Shown here in pieces: positions 42,070 through 49,915 of a stretch of 64,000 nt of DNA. Both the position numbers and the translations under genes were made by a program. Each line of letters begins with the position of its first letter. The stretch's first letter is position 1. Source of the stretch: G963662985 sp963662985 (GTDB taxonomy: Bacteria; Chloroflexota; Anaerolineae; Anaerolineales; UBA11579); assembly GCA_963662985.1 (NCBI GenBank), contig OY760067.1, positions 124,001 to 188,000 of the forward strand, read 5' to 3'. A model generated the notes under the pieces. It had not been told where the DNA came from and ran no database searches. It was given only the letters and a program-made list of their open reading frames with translations.

Positions 42070-42843
42070 TTATTCTGCATTTTTCCATTGCAGAAGTGTT
42101 TTTTCAATAATAGTCACAATTGCATATAGGGATAATGCCATTCCAATTAGTAGAAAAACTGCAACAAATACCATAGAAGTATCAAAGGATCCTTTTCCAA
42201 CATTTACTAAAAAACCCAATCCTTTATTTGCTCCAACAAATTCACCAACTACTGCACCTATAACTGAAAATGTCGCCCCTACTTTTACACCTCCAAGATA
42301 AATTGGGAGTGCTCCAGGAAATTCAAGTAATCTGAATTTTTGCCAACGATTTGCCTTTAATGAATCCATCAGATCAAATAAATCTGATGGGACTGAGCGG
42401 ATACCAACTATTGTATTGGTTAGAATAGGAAAAAATACAATTAATGCACAAATTATAACCTTTGAAATCATCCCAGAGCCAAACCATATAATCAATAAAG
42501 GAGCGATCGCAACAGTTGGAATTGCTTGTGAGATGACAATAAGTGGAGATAAGAAAGATTCTAAGTTAGGATTTTTTGCAAGCAAATACCCTAATATCGT
42601 TGCTAAAAACATTCCTATTAATAGACCAGCCAAAACTTCAGATAATGTCGCCCATATATGAGTTAATATACTTTTATTTTTAATTAAAATTAGAAATTTT
42701 TCCCAAACATCTTTAGGGGTTGGAAATATAAAAGAAGGGATTTTTCCATCATTGGTTAACAAAGCCCAAAATATTAGGAGTGTTAACAAAGATATTGATA
42801 ATGATAGGATATTTAGCCAGATTTTTGATTGTTTTGTTTGCAT
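42070..42843 (-). CDS. ribX: Riboflavin ABC transporter permease
   Basis: This is an approximately 257-residue BPD-type permease with six hydrophobic helices. It carries the EAA loop in FDLMDSLKANRWQKFRLLEF (A..G motif form) and the SsuC/ThiX-like segment LPIYLGGVKVGATFSVIGAV. The ATG at 42843 is preferred. A GTG at 42915 would place 24 extra residues across the riboswitch terminator. As the first gene behind the FMN riboswitch it is predicted to import riboflavin together with the two downstream genes. Confidence 0.82.
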   Translation of the reverse strand: MQTKQSKIWLNILSLSISLLTLLIFWALLTNDGKIPSFIFPTPKDVWEKFLILIKNKSILTHIWATLSEVLAGLLIGMFLATILGYLLAKNPNLESFLSPLIVISQAIPTVAIAPLLIIWFGSGMISKVIICALIVFFPILTNTIVGIRSVPSDLFDLMDSLKANRWQKFRLLEFPGALPIYLGGVKVGATFSVIGAVVGEFVGANKGLGFLVNVGKGSFDTSMVFVAVFLLIGMALSLYAIVTIIEKTLLQWKNAE

Positions 42844-42876
42844 AAAAAAAATCCCGAATATTCTTCGGGATTTTTT
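42844..42876 (-). terminator. Terminator of the FMN riboswitch expression platform
   Basis: On the minus strand a perfect 13-bp stem (aaaaaatcccgaa with its complement, 5-nt loop) ends in T8 directly before the ribX ATG. FMN binding would favour this hairpin and stop transcription. Confidence 0.85.
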
Positions 42877-42914
42877 ATTTTGAATAGGAACATACTTACT
42901 TGTATGATTATTCA

Positions 42915-43034
42915 CCTTCTTTCATCCGGACTTTACCGTCGGCATTGGAATTACACCAATTCAGTACTTACGTAGTCGTGGGCTGTCACCACCGATTGGG
43001 AATTGTGCTTTCACACTCACCCTACCCCGAAGGA
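42915..43034 (-). promoter_or_regulatory. FMN riboswitch (RFN element)
   Basis: The minus strand carries the conserved RFN core. It starts CCTTCGGGGTAGGGTG, continues with ATCGGTGGTGACAGCCCACGA and AATTGGTGTAATTCCAATGC, and closes with CGGTAAAGTCCGGATGAAAG followed by GAAGG that pairs with the starting CCTTC. It senses FMN and controls riboflavin synthesis or uptake genes. Here it governs an ABC transporter. Confidence 0.95.
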
Positions 43035-43057
43035 TTTGTATTTAGTTTTCTTGATTA

Positions 43058-43086
43058 TTTATAAAACAGAATAGGTGTAGCGTCAA
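43058..43086 (-). promoter_or_regulatory. Promoter of the riboflavin transporter operon
   Basis: TTGACG (43086-43081) and TATAAA (43063-43058) on the minus strand are separated by 17 bp. They lie directly upstream of the FMN riboswitch. Confidence 0.8.
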
Positions 43087-43109
43087 GTCTTTTGTGAAAA
43101 ATAACACAA

Positions 43110-43610
43110 TTAGGCTTGGGCTGCCCCTTCTGCTGGGAGCATTGCAATAATTTGTTCAGCAAGAAGAATATTTTCTCCTGCTTTTTTGATGATCCCTGCA
43201 ATTGTGGACATCTTTGAAATTTCTTCAAGTTGTTCTGTCACAAACCAATCCAAAAAACGTTGGCTGATGTAATCGCCATCTTTCTTTGCAATATCAACTA
43301 AATTATAAATTTGTTTGGTTACTTCATTTTCCCAAGCTAATGCTAATTGAGCCGCTTCTAAGGCTGATTCAAACTTGGCTTTTGGTTTTTCTACTGCTGG
43401 GATTTCAACTTCTACACCTGCATCTAATAAGAAATTATACATCTTCATCGCATGCATATGTTCTTCCATTGCTTGTTGATAAAATAATTCTTTTAATTTA
43501 TTAAGGTCTTCGCTATCAAAATATGCAGTAATTTGCAGATACTGATTGCTTGCACCAAGTTCGTTTGAAATTTGTTGATTAATTGCTTTAGTTAATTCTT
43601 TACTTAACAT
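43110..43610 (-). CDS. ftnA: Ferritin
   Basis: This 166-residue four-helix ferritin has ferroxidase-site residues visible in NELGASNQYLQITAYF and in QQAMEEHMHAMKMYNFL (Glu-x-x-His). Further acidic residues occur in WENEVTKQIYNL and TEQLEEISKM. It has no heme-binding Met characteristic and the FtnA-type length, so it is the non-heme form. It stores iron as ferric mineral and limits Fenton chemistry in an anaerobe meeting oxygen. AAAGGACA precedes the ATG. It is separated from the nucleotide-supply genes by 96 bp. Confidence 0.93.
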   Translation of the reverse strand: MLSKELTKAINQQISNELGASNQYLQITAYFDSEDLNKLKELFYQQAMEEHMHAMKMYNFLLDAGVEVEIPAVEKPKAKFESALEAAQLALAWENEVTKQIYNLVDIAKKDGDYISQRFLDWFVTEQLEEISKMSTIAGIIKKAGENILLAEQIIAMLPAEGAAQA

Positions 43611-43706
43611 GTTTATTGTCCTTTTTTAATTTTTTATTACTTTATGTTAAATAGACGTATTATCTAAATAATTATTACTGTATTATTTAATTTTTTGTTC
43701 TATGTT

Positions 43707-44345
43707 TTAATCAAAAACTAAATTATCGTGACCTTTTAGTTTTTGATTAATTCGATCAATTATTGTATCCAAATTATTAGGATCTTGTACAAAATCAAGT
43801 TTGTCAGATTGAATTGTGAGGACTGGGCAGTAATCAAAATCAACAAGCCATTCATCATATAACTGATCTAGAAGTTTTAGATAATTTGGGTCTATGGAAG
43901 ATTCCATATCGCGACCACGCATTTTAATACGTTCAATTAAAACATCAACAGGTGCTTTAAGGTAGACTAATAAATCTGGTTTAGGCAATGATTTAACTAC
44001 GACATTGTATATTGTTTGATAAGTTAAATAATCAGTTTCAGAAAAATTATTCAATCTTCGAAGCGCTTGGGTAAAAATATAATAATCCTCATATATGGAG
44101 CGATCTAAGATAGCGCTACCAGGTTTTTCTACTATCTGTTGGTATTGTTCAGCACGGGTGCCAAGAAAAAATATTTGGAGGTGAAATCCCCATTTTTTCA
44201 TATCTTGATAGTAATTCGGTAGATAAGGATTGGTTGAAACCACTTCATAACTGGTGTTCCATCCAAATTTTTGTCCAATTCTTTCTGTGATTGAGGTTTT
44301 TCCTACGCCAATATTACCGGCTACTACGACTAGTTTATCTGCCAT
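43707..44345 (-). CDS. Deoxynucleoside kinase (dAK/dCK/dGK type)
   Basis: This 212-residue kinase has a P-loop VVAGNIGVGKTSITERI (GNIGVGKT). SAILDRSIYEDYYIF is the conserved DRS motif region, and the LID-type IKMRGRDME carries Arg residues. It phosphorylates deoxyadenosine, deoxycytidine or deoxyguanosine for salvage; the base preference cannot be read. It lies 19 bp downstream of the ribonucleotide reductase gene in the same orientation, which fits a role in dNTP supply. AAGGAAAAT precedes the ATG. Confidence 0.9.
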   Translation of the reverse strand: MADKLVVVAGNIGVGKTSITERIGQKFGWNTSYEVVSTNPYLPNYYQDMKKWGFHLQIFFLGTRAEQYQQIVEKPGSAILDRSIYEDYYIFTQALRRLNNFSETDYLTYQTIYNVVVKSLPKPDLLVYLKAPVDVLIERIKMRGRDMESSIDPNYLKLLDQLYDEWLVDFDYCPVLTIQSDKLDFVQDPNNLDTIIDRINQKLKGHDNLVFD

Positions 44346-44364
44346 GATTTTCCTTATTTTCTAT

Positions 44365-46872
44365 CTAACACTCACTATGCCCACATGAATAGCACTTTGC
44401 ACAACCTTCTTCGTTGATTACTGAAGCTTGTCCACATTCAGGGCAAAGGTCTCCACGAAGTTGATTTCCAACCGGTCTGTATTCAGGTGATTCATTATCA
44501 CTTACTGGTTCTTTTGAGGTATTATCAGTTTCTTCTAAGTATTGTTCTAGAATTTTTGCCACACCATCTGGTAATGATCGAACACGATATTGCCCAAAGC
44601 CCATTGAACGACCGCCGCCAATGCCTGTAAGTTGATTTTTAATTGTCTCTAGTCGTTCGCGAGGTTCTACTGGTGAGGCAATACGAAGATTCAAAGAAAT
44701 CAAACGTCCAATCGCTTCTGAAACTGCTGCTGTCTCTGAGCCTGCTTTTGCTGTATTTAAGAAGACCTCAAATGGTTGTCCACCACCATTGTAATTAATA
44801 GTTACAAATGCTTTTCCTACGGGTGTATCAATTTCAAAAGTATCTCCTCGTAGATGTTTTGGGCGTGGTTTTCTGGAATCATTCCAAAGGAACACTTTTT
44901 CTTTTTCTATTGAGTCTGCCTTTTTATTGGCTGTATCAGCTGTTTCTAATACAACGCTTTCTCGTGAACCGGTTACATAAACTGTTATTCCTTTACAATT
45001 TAGCTCCCAAGCTAACATATATGCTTCCGCAACATCTTCTTCGAGAGTCCCTATGGGGAAATTAATAGTTTTAGAAATTGAGTTGTCAATAAATGCTTGC
45101 ATTGCTGCTTGCATTTCAATGTGTTCTTGGGCTGAAATGTCTGATGAAACAACATAAACATTACTAAATTCTTCTGAAAGCTCTTCAATATCTTGGCAAT
45201 TTCCTTTTTGTGCAACCTTTTTAATGATCTCATCTCTTAGTTCTTGATCTTTAATTTCAGATTCTAATTTTTTCAAGAAAAGAGGACTGGTATAGGTTAA
45301 TTCAACATCTTTTCCGTTATCGTTAAAATGACGTATATAAGCAAGCGCAAAAACTGGCTCGCAACCATATCCTTCAACACCTGACACAGTACCAATAGTT
45401 CCTGTGGGTGCTATTGTTGTCTGAGCAGAGTTTCTTATACCATTCTCTTGAATCTGATTTTCTAATTCATTCCAATCAATTTTTGGACGATTAAAATCTC
45501 TTTTATATGGCGTTAATGGTTTTGGTGGCTGCCATTCCATACCATTTTTACTGTCAAAAATACTACCTGTAATTGCAGGAAAACTTCCTCTTGATTTGGC
45601 TAGTTCTACGCTTTTTTTCATTGCATGGTATCTGACAAATTCAGTAACTTGAGCTGCTAATTCTTGACCTTCTTTTGAACCATAACGTACTCCGACTTGA
45701 TATAGTAAATCAGCGAGTCCCATAAAGCCTAAACCTATTCGACGGGCATTTAATGCAGCTTCTCTTAATTTAGGTACCGCTGGGACATATCCATTTATAT
45801 CTACTACGTTATCCAAAAAATTAACTGAAAGTTCAATGCTTTTTTGAAGTTTTTCCCAGTCAACTTGATTGTCATTTTTGATATGTTGGGCAAGATTGAT
45901 GGAACCCAAACAACAATTTTCGTATGGGCCAAGCCATTGTTCACCACAGGGATTCGTTGCTTCTAATGAATATAGATGTTTGAGCGGATTGGTTGCATTG
46001 GCTTTATCTAAGAAAAGAAGACCGGGTTCACCATTATGGTGTGCTTGTTTTACTATCTTCTCAAATAATTTTCTGGCTTTTAGGGTTTTATAAATTCTGA
46101 TTGGTAAACCTTGTGCCTGAGCCTCTTCAATGGTACCTAAGAAACCTTTCGTTTTTTCGTTAGAAACATCAATAAATTTCAATTCCCAATCTGCATCATC
46201 CTTGACTGCCTGCATAAATTCATCTGTGATGCCAACAGAAATATTGAAATTAGTAATAGCTTTTTCACTTGTTTTACAGCTAATAAATTCTTCTATATCT
46301 GGATGATCTACGCGAAGAACTGCCATATTTGCACCTCTACGAGTACCACCTTGTGCGATTTCATCAAATGCCTTGTCATATACACTTAAAAAGCCAATAG
46401 GTCCGCTTGCATTTCCTTTTGATGATTTGACAACTGTATTTTTGGGACGTAAACGAGAAAATGAAAATCCATTTCCTCCTCCTGTTTGCTGTATTAATGC
46501 AGCATCTCTGAGTGATTGAAAAATACCTGAAACGTCTCCACCCATATCATCTGTAATTGGCAGTACAAAACATGCTGCAAGTTGTCCTATTGGTGTGCCA
46601 GCTCCAGTAAAGGTTGGAGAATTTGGAAAAAAACTTCTTGACGCTAATAAATCATAAAATTCTTTAGCTTTTTGATCAACATTACCATTATAAGATTCTT
46701 CAACAGAAGCGATATAATGCGCAACTCGCCAAAATGTTTGTTCTTTTGTTTCAACTATATTTCCTTGAGAATCTTTTCTTTGGTATCTTTTTTTAAAAAC
46801 ACTCAGTGCATTTTCTGAAAGTTCTACTTCTCGTAAATTTTTTGGGATGGGGGGTGTTTTATAATTACTCAT
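44365..46872 (-). CDS. nrdJ: Adenosylcobalamin-dependent (class II) ribonucleotide reductase
   Basis: This is an 835-residue class II reductase. Landmarks are the early Cys region GQLAACFVLPITDDMGG, QQTGGGNGFSFSRLRP, the active-site stretch NPCGEQWLGPYENCCLGSIN, TIAPTGTIGTVSGVEG and a C-terminal zinc ribbon CPECGQASVINEEG followed by CAKCYSCGHSEC. It converts ribonucleotides to deoxyribonucleotides using a B12-derived radical, without needing oxygen. No intein or frame break is present. GGAG precedes the ATG. It is 63 bp behind nrdR. No B12 riboswitch is seen before it. Confidence 0.95.
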   Translation of the reverse strand: MSNYKTPPIPKNLREVELSENALSVFKKRYQRKDSQGNIVETKEQTFWRVAHYIASVEESYNGNVDQKAKEFYDLLASRSFFPNSPTFTGAGTPIGQLAACFVLPITDDMGGDVSGIFQSLRDAALIQQTGGGNGFSFSRLRPKNTVVKSSKGNASGPIGFLSVYDKAFDEIAQGGTRRGANMAVLRVDHPDIEEFISCKTSEKAITNFNISVGITDEFMQAVKDDADWELKFIDVSNEKTKGFLGTIEEAQAQGLPIRIYKTLKARKLFEKIVKQAHHNGEPGLLFLDKANATNPLKHLYSLEATNPCGEQWLGPYENCCLGSINLAQHIKNDNQVDWEKLQKSIELSVNFLDNVVDINGYVPAVPKLREAALNARRIGLGFMGLADLLYQVGVRYGSKEGQELAAQVTEFVRYHAMKKSVELAKSRGSFPAITGSIFDSKNGMEWQPPKPLTPYKRDFNRPKIDWNELENQIQENGIRNSAQTTIAPTGTIGTVSGVEGYGCEPVFALAYIRHFNDNGKDVELTYTSPLFLKKLESEIKDQELRDEIIKKVAQKGNCQDIEELSEEFSNVYVVSSDISAQEHIEMQAAMQAFIDNSISKTINFPIGTLEEDVAEAYMLAWELNCKGITVYVTGSRESVVLETADTANKKADSIEKEKVFLWNDSRKPRPKHLRGDTFEIDTPVGKAFVTINYNGGGQPFEVFLNTAKAGSETAAVSEAIGRLISLNLRIASPVEPRERLETIKNQLTGIGGGRSMGFGQYRVRSLPDGVAKILEQYLEETDNTSKEPVSDNESPEYRPVGNQLRGDLCPECGQASVINEEGCAKCYSCGHSEC

Positions 46873-46935
46873 ATAAATAACTCCATTCTTCTCTTCTTTC
46901 CTTTTTCCTTCTGAGGGATAAAAAAATAATTTAAA

Positions 46936-47397
46936 TTATTGGTTATCAATTAATCGATCAATTTCTGATCTTATTGACTGGATATCATCTAGTCCTAGGT
47001 ACACTAAAGCAAATCGTATATAAGCAATTTGATCTAATTCTTTAAGCCCTTCAATAATCAAATCACCTACAATTTTTGATTCCACTTCCACTTTTCCTAA
47101 TAATGCCAATTTATTTTCAATTTCACCCGTTAAGCGTTCCATATCAGCTTGAGAAACAGGTCTTTTTACACAAGCAAGTTGAATACCTTTGAGTACTTTT
47201 TCGCTATTAAAATTCTCTTTTGAGCCATCATGCTTCACAATCATTGGAGGGGTTAACATAGGACGTTCATAGGTAGTAAAGCGTTCGCCACAATTTTTAC
47301 ATTCTCTTCTTCTCCTAATTCCTCCTTTTTTATCATGGGATGTATCTGTTACTTTTGTGCCAGTTTCTGAACTATTTTGGCAATATGGACATATCAT
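46936..47397 (-). CDS. nrdR: Transcriptional repressor NrdR
   Basis: This 153-residue regulator has a zinc ribbon (MICPYCQNSS with RRRRECKNCGERFTTYER) and an ATP-cone domain (MIVKHDGSKENFNSEKVLKG). It senses ATP/dATP and represses ribonucleotide reductase genes. It lies directly upstream of nrdJ in the same orientation and probably controls its own operon. GGAGG precedes the ATG. A promoter with extended -10 is present about 120 nt upstream. Clear NrdR boxes could not be confirmed. Confidence 0.95.
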   Translation of the reverse strand: MICPYCQNSSETGTKVTDTSHDKKGGIRRRRECKNCGERFTTYERPMLTPPMIVKHDGSKENFNSEKVLKGIQLACVKRPVSQADMERLTGEIENKLALLGKVEVESKIVGDLIIEGLKELDQIAYIRFALVYLGLDDIQSIRSEIDRLIDNQ

Positions 47398-47517
47398 TAG
47401 TATTCCTCCAATTAATTAATGACGCATTAAATAAAGCCTTTTGTAAAGGATTTAATTGGCGTCTATGGTATTTCCAATGTATTGTGACCCTGTATATGGT
47501 ACCCCTATGTAGGTCAT

Positions 47518-47526
47518 AGTATAGCA
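47518..47526 (-). promoter_or_regulatory. Extended -10 promoter of nrdR
   Basis: TGCTATACT on the minus strand, the same nonamer as before the adenosine deaminase gene. The predicted 5' untranslated region is about 115 nt. Confidence 0.45.
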
Positions 47527-47584
47527 TAAAGGAGGTGTGTTACCTCACTAATAAAGTTAAAATTTTCTCAGGAATTGTGAAACT

Positions 47585-49801
47585 TTAAGGTTTCCAAGCT
47601 GGTTGGCATTCTAGGTATTCAGATGATTTTATTTGTTGGATGCCTGCCCCATTTGAATTCATAATATAAATATCAAAATTGCCGGCTTGCCATGTTGTGA
47701 ATAGGATCCAATTTCCATCTGATGACAAAGATGGTTGTGTTTGAGGGATTAGCATATCTGTGAGGAATGTTCCGTTTTCAAGGTATTTCTCTTCAGATAA
47801 ATCAATATACTTTAAGCGAGGATATGAATCTGTAAATTTGCTAGTAAAGAGTAAACGGTTTCCATCTAATGTAATTATAGGATAATTATGCTCTGCACCA
47901 ATTTCTTTTGATAGTTCTATACTTTCAGCTAATAAATCTGTTTCTTTTTCCATGATTCTGTAAGCATCAATTTTATTGGTTACATAGATGATTTTTTCTT
48001 GGTCTGGATACCAATTTGGATTTAAATTTTGATGTAGATTTTCTACTAACTTTGTTAGCAATCCAGAACTGAGGTCTATCTTATAAATATCAATCACATA
48101 TTCATTAACTAACTTTGAGAACATAATTTCTTCCCCATTCGGAGACCATTTGGGAGAAAATACATTTGAATCTGATAGTAATGTGGAAAAATCACCTGTA
48201 TTTAAATCTAAAATAAATATCTGGGTGTCATAGAAGAAAATATTATTGGGTTTTTTACAAGGTGAAATGAATGCTATTTTCCCTCCATCGGGAGACCAAG
48301 CAGGTTGGCATGCTCCGCCTGATATGTAGGTTATTTGTTGTTGAATTTCATTGTGATTAATAGAATCAATCCAAATCTGATTTTCACCAGATTGATCTGA
48401 AACATATAAAAATTGATTATTACCTGCAAACGGTGTTGGTTGAGTTGTTGGTGTGGAAGTTCGTGTTTGAACCAATGTTGGGATTTTAGTACTAATTGGT
48501 GTGTTGGAAGGTGAAATTATAGACGTAGATGTGTTCGTTAAAGAAGGTAGTATGACTGCACTTTCAGTAAACGTTGGTTCAGCATTTGGTGTGTCAATTG
48601 GAGTGGGTGTGATAACTGGGATGTTAGTTGGGGTTGGTGTATTGGTAGTAGTTGCTATATATTTTTGCTGCATTATAAATGCCGCTTTATTTAATGACCA
48701 ATCAGTTGTTATACCTGCATATCCAACATAAATAATTAATAATATCGTAATGAGAAGATAGATTATCTGTTTGTTTTTCTTTTTTCTTTTTTGTTTTGCA
48801 ATCTTTTTTCTTCTTGCTAAAGAAGCACTATTTGGGTCAATATTTGGACTTAATATAGTGGAATGTTTTGTTGGATCTGTTGAATAAAGAATTTTGTTAG
48901 TGCTATGTTGCTCATCAAAAAAAACAAAAGTGATTGGTTTTGAATCTTCTGGTGGTTCAACAACAATATCAGAATTAATTCTTAATTTTCTGGTGTTTTT
49001 ACTTGCTTTTAATAAAGATTCTCTTAACTCATTAATAGTATGGAATCGATCTTCTGGGTGAGTTTCCAAACATTTTTCAACAATTCTGGCTAAAGAAACT
49101 GAGACTTTTAAATTTCTTGCCCTTAATGGTGTGAGATCTGTTTGCTCCATTGCGATAGCTAGACTATCTTCTGGAAGCACGCTTGATAGAACCGCATATA
49201 AGGTTGCACCTAATGAATAAATATCTGAACGTTCATCTGTTCTCGCAGTACCATATTGTTCGGGGGGAGAATAACCAGGCGTCATTGCTCTTGCCCCAGT
49301 TGCAGTTAATTGAGATTCGTAATAGATTTTTGCTAAACCAAAATCTACCAAAAAAACATTTCCGCTTTCATCCACTTTAATGTTGCCGGGTTTTATATCA
49401 CGATGAATAATTGGAGGGTTTAAATTATGAAGATATTCCAATGCATCACATATTGCTAATGCAATCATAATCGCATCTTCGTTATCAAGGGTTCCTTTAC
49501 GCTCTAATCTTTGCCTGAGATCTTCACCTTCAATATAATCCATGACCATATATTGACCTTGATTTGGAATCTCAAAATAATCATAAACTTTTGGCAAATT
49601 TTTATGATGAATATTTGCCATTATTTGCGCTTCAATTTTAAATTGACGGTTGTATTCGGGGGTTGAATATAAATTCTCTTTTACAGCAACTTTTTTATTT
49701 AACGTTTGATCAATTGCAAGATAAACAGCCCCCATGCCACCTTTGCCAAGCACGGCTCGAATTAAGTATCTATTTTGTAAAAAAGATTCTAATTGGAGCA
49801 T
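47585..49801 (-). CDS. Membrane Ser/Thr protein kinase with external TolB-like beta-propeller
   Basis: This 738-residue protein has an N-terminal Hanks-type kinase domain. It includes GKGGMGAVYLA, VAVKE, IHRDIKPGNIKV, LVDFGLAK and the activation segment GYSPPEQYGTARTDERSDIY, and all catalytic residues are present. After a basic stretch comes one membrane helix (QIIYLLITILLIIYVGYAGI, about 342-361) and a Thr/Pro-rich spacer. The C-terminal WD40/TolB-like repeats include PAWSPDGGKIAFISP, PKWSPNGEEIMFSK and PSLSSDGNWILFTTW. The propeller is external and may sense a ligand or the cell wall, with signalling by the inner kinase; that is inference. AAGGAAAAT precedes the ATG. Confidence 0.92.
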   Translation of the reverse strand: MLQLESFLQNRYLIRAVLGKGGMGAVYLAIDQTLNKKVAVKENLYSTPEYNRQFKIEAQIMANIHHKNLPKVYDYFEIPNQGQYMVMDYIEGEDLRQRLERKGTLDNEDAIMIALAICDALEYLHNLNPPIIHRDIKPGNIKVDESGNVFLVDFGLAKIYYESQLTATGARAMTPGYSPPEQYGTARTDERSDIYSLGATLYAVLSSVLPEDSLAIAMEQTDLTPLRARNLKVSVSLARIVEKCLETHPEDRFHTINELRESLLKASKNTRKLRINSDIVVEPPEDSKPITFVFFDEQHSTNKILYSTDPTKHSTILSPNIDPNSASLARRKKIAKQKRKKKNKQIIYLLITILLIIYVGYAGITTDWSLNKAAFIMQQKYIATTTNTPTPTNIPVITPTPIDTPNAEPTFTESAVILPSLTNTSTSIISPSNTPISTKIPTLVQTRTSTPTTQPTPFAGNNQFLYVSDQSGENQIWIDSINHNEIQQQITYISGGACQPAWSPDGGKIAFISPCKKPNNIFFYDTQIFILDLNTGDFSTLLSDSNVFSPKWSPNGEEIMFSKLVNEYVIDIYKIDLSSGLLTKLVENLHQNLNPNWYPDQEKIIYVTNKIDAYRIMEKETDLLAESIELSKEIGAEHNYPIITLDGNRLLFTSKFTDSYPRLKYIDLSEEKYLENGTFLTDMLIPQTQPSLSSDGNWILFTTWQAGNFDIYIMNSNGAGIQQIKSSEYLECQPAWKP

Positions 49802-49880
49802 TTTATTTTCCTTTTTCCAAGTTATTTTTTATTATATCAAATGCTTGCATGATTTTGTCGTTAATTTCAGGAATTTCAAA

Positions 49881-49909
49881 TTGACTAGTAATTGATGGTT
49901 TGGTACTAT
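49881..49909 (+). promoter_or_regulatory. Promoter giving a leaderless mRNA for the heparinase-like gene
   Basis: TTGACT (49881-49886) and TACTAT (49904-49909) are spaced by 17 bp. The A of the ATG at 49916 is exactly 7 nt beyond the -10 box, the usual transcription start position. Confidence 0.7.
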
Positions 49910-49915
49910 CGACTT

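Noticed and set aside
40285..42843. Thiamine-precursor transporter (ThiXYZ) assignment
   Set aside because: The upstream aptamer is an RFN element with GGTGGTGACAGCCCACGA, not a TPP riboswitch.
46873..46935. Cobalamin riboswitch before the B12-dependent reductase
   Set aside because: The gap to nrdR is only 63 bp and lacks the B12-box core.
47440..47530. Possible NrdR boxes before nrdR (near GTACCATATACAGGGT and TCACAATACATTGG)
   Set aside because: Each matches only about 11 of 16 consensus positions and their spacing (15 nt, overlapping) does not fit the usual tandem arrangement.
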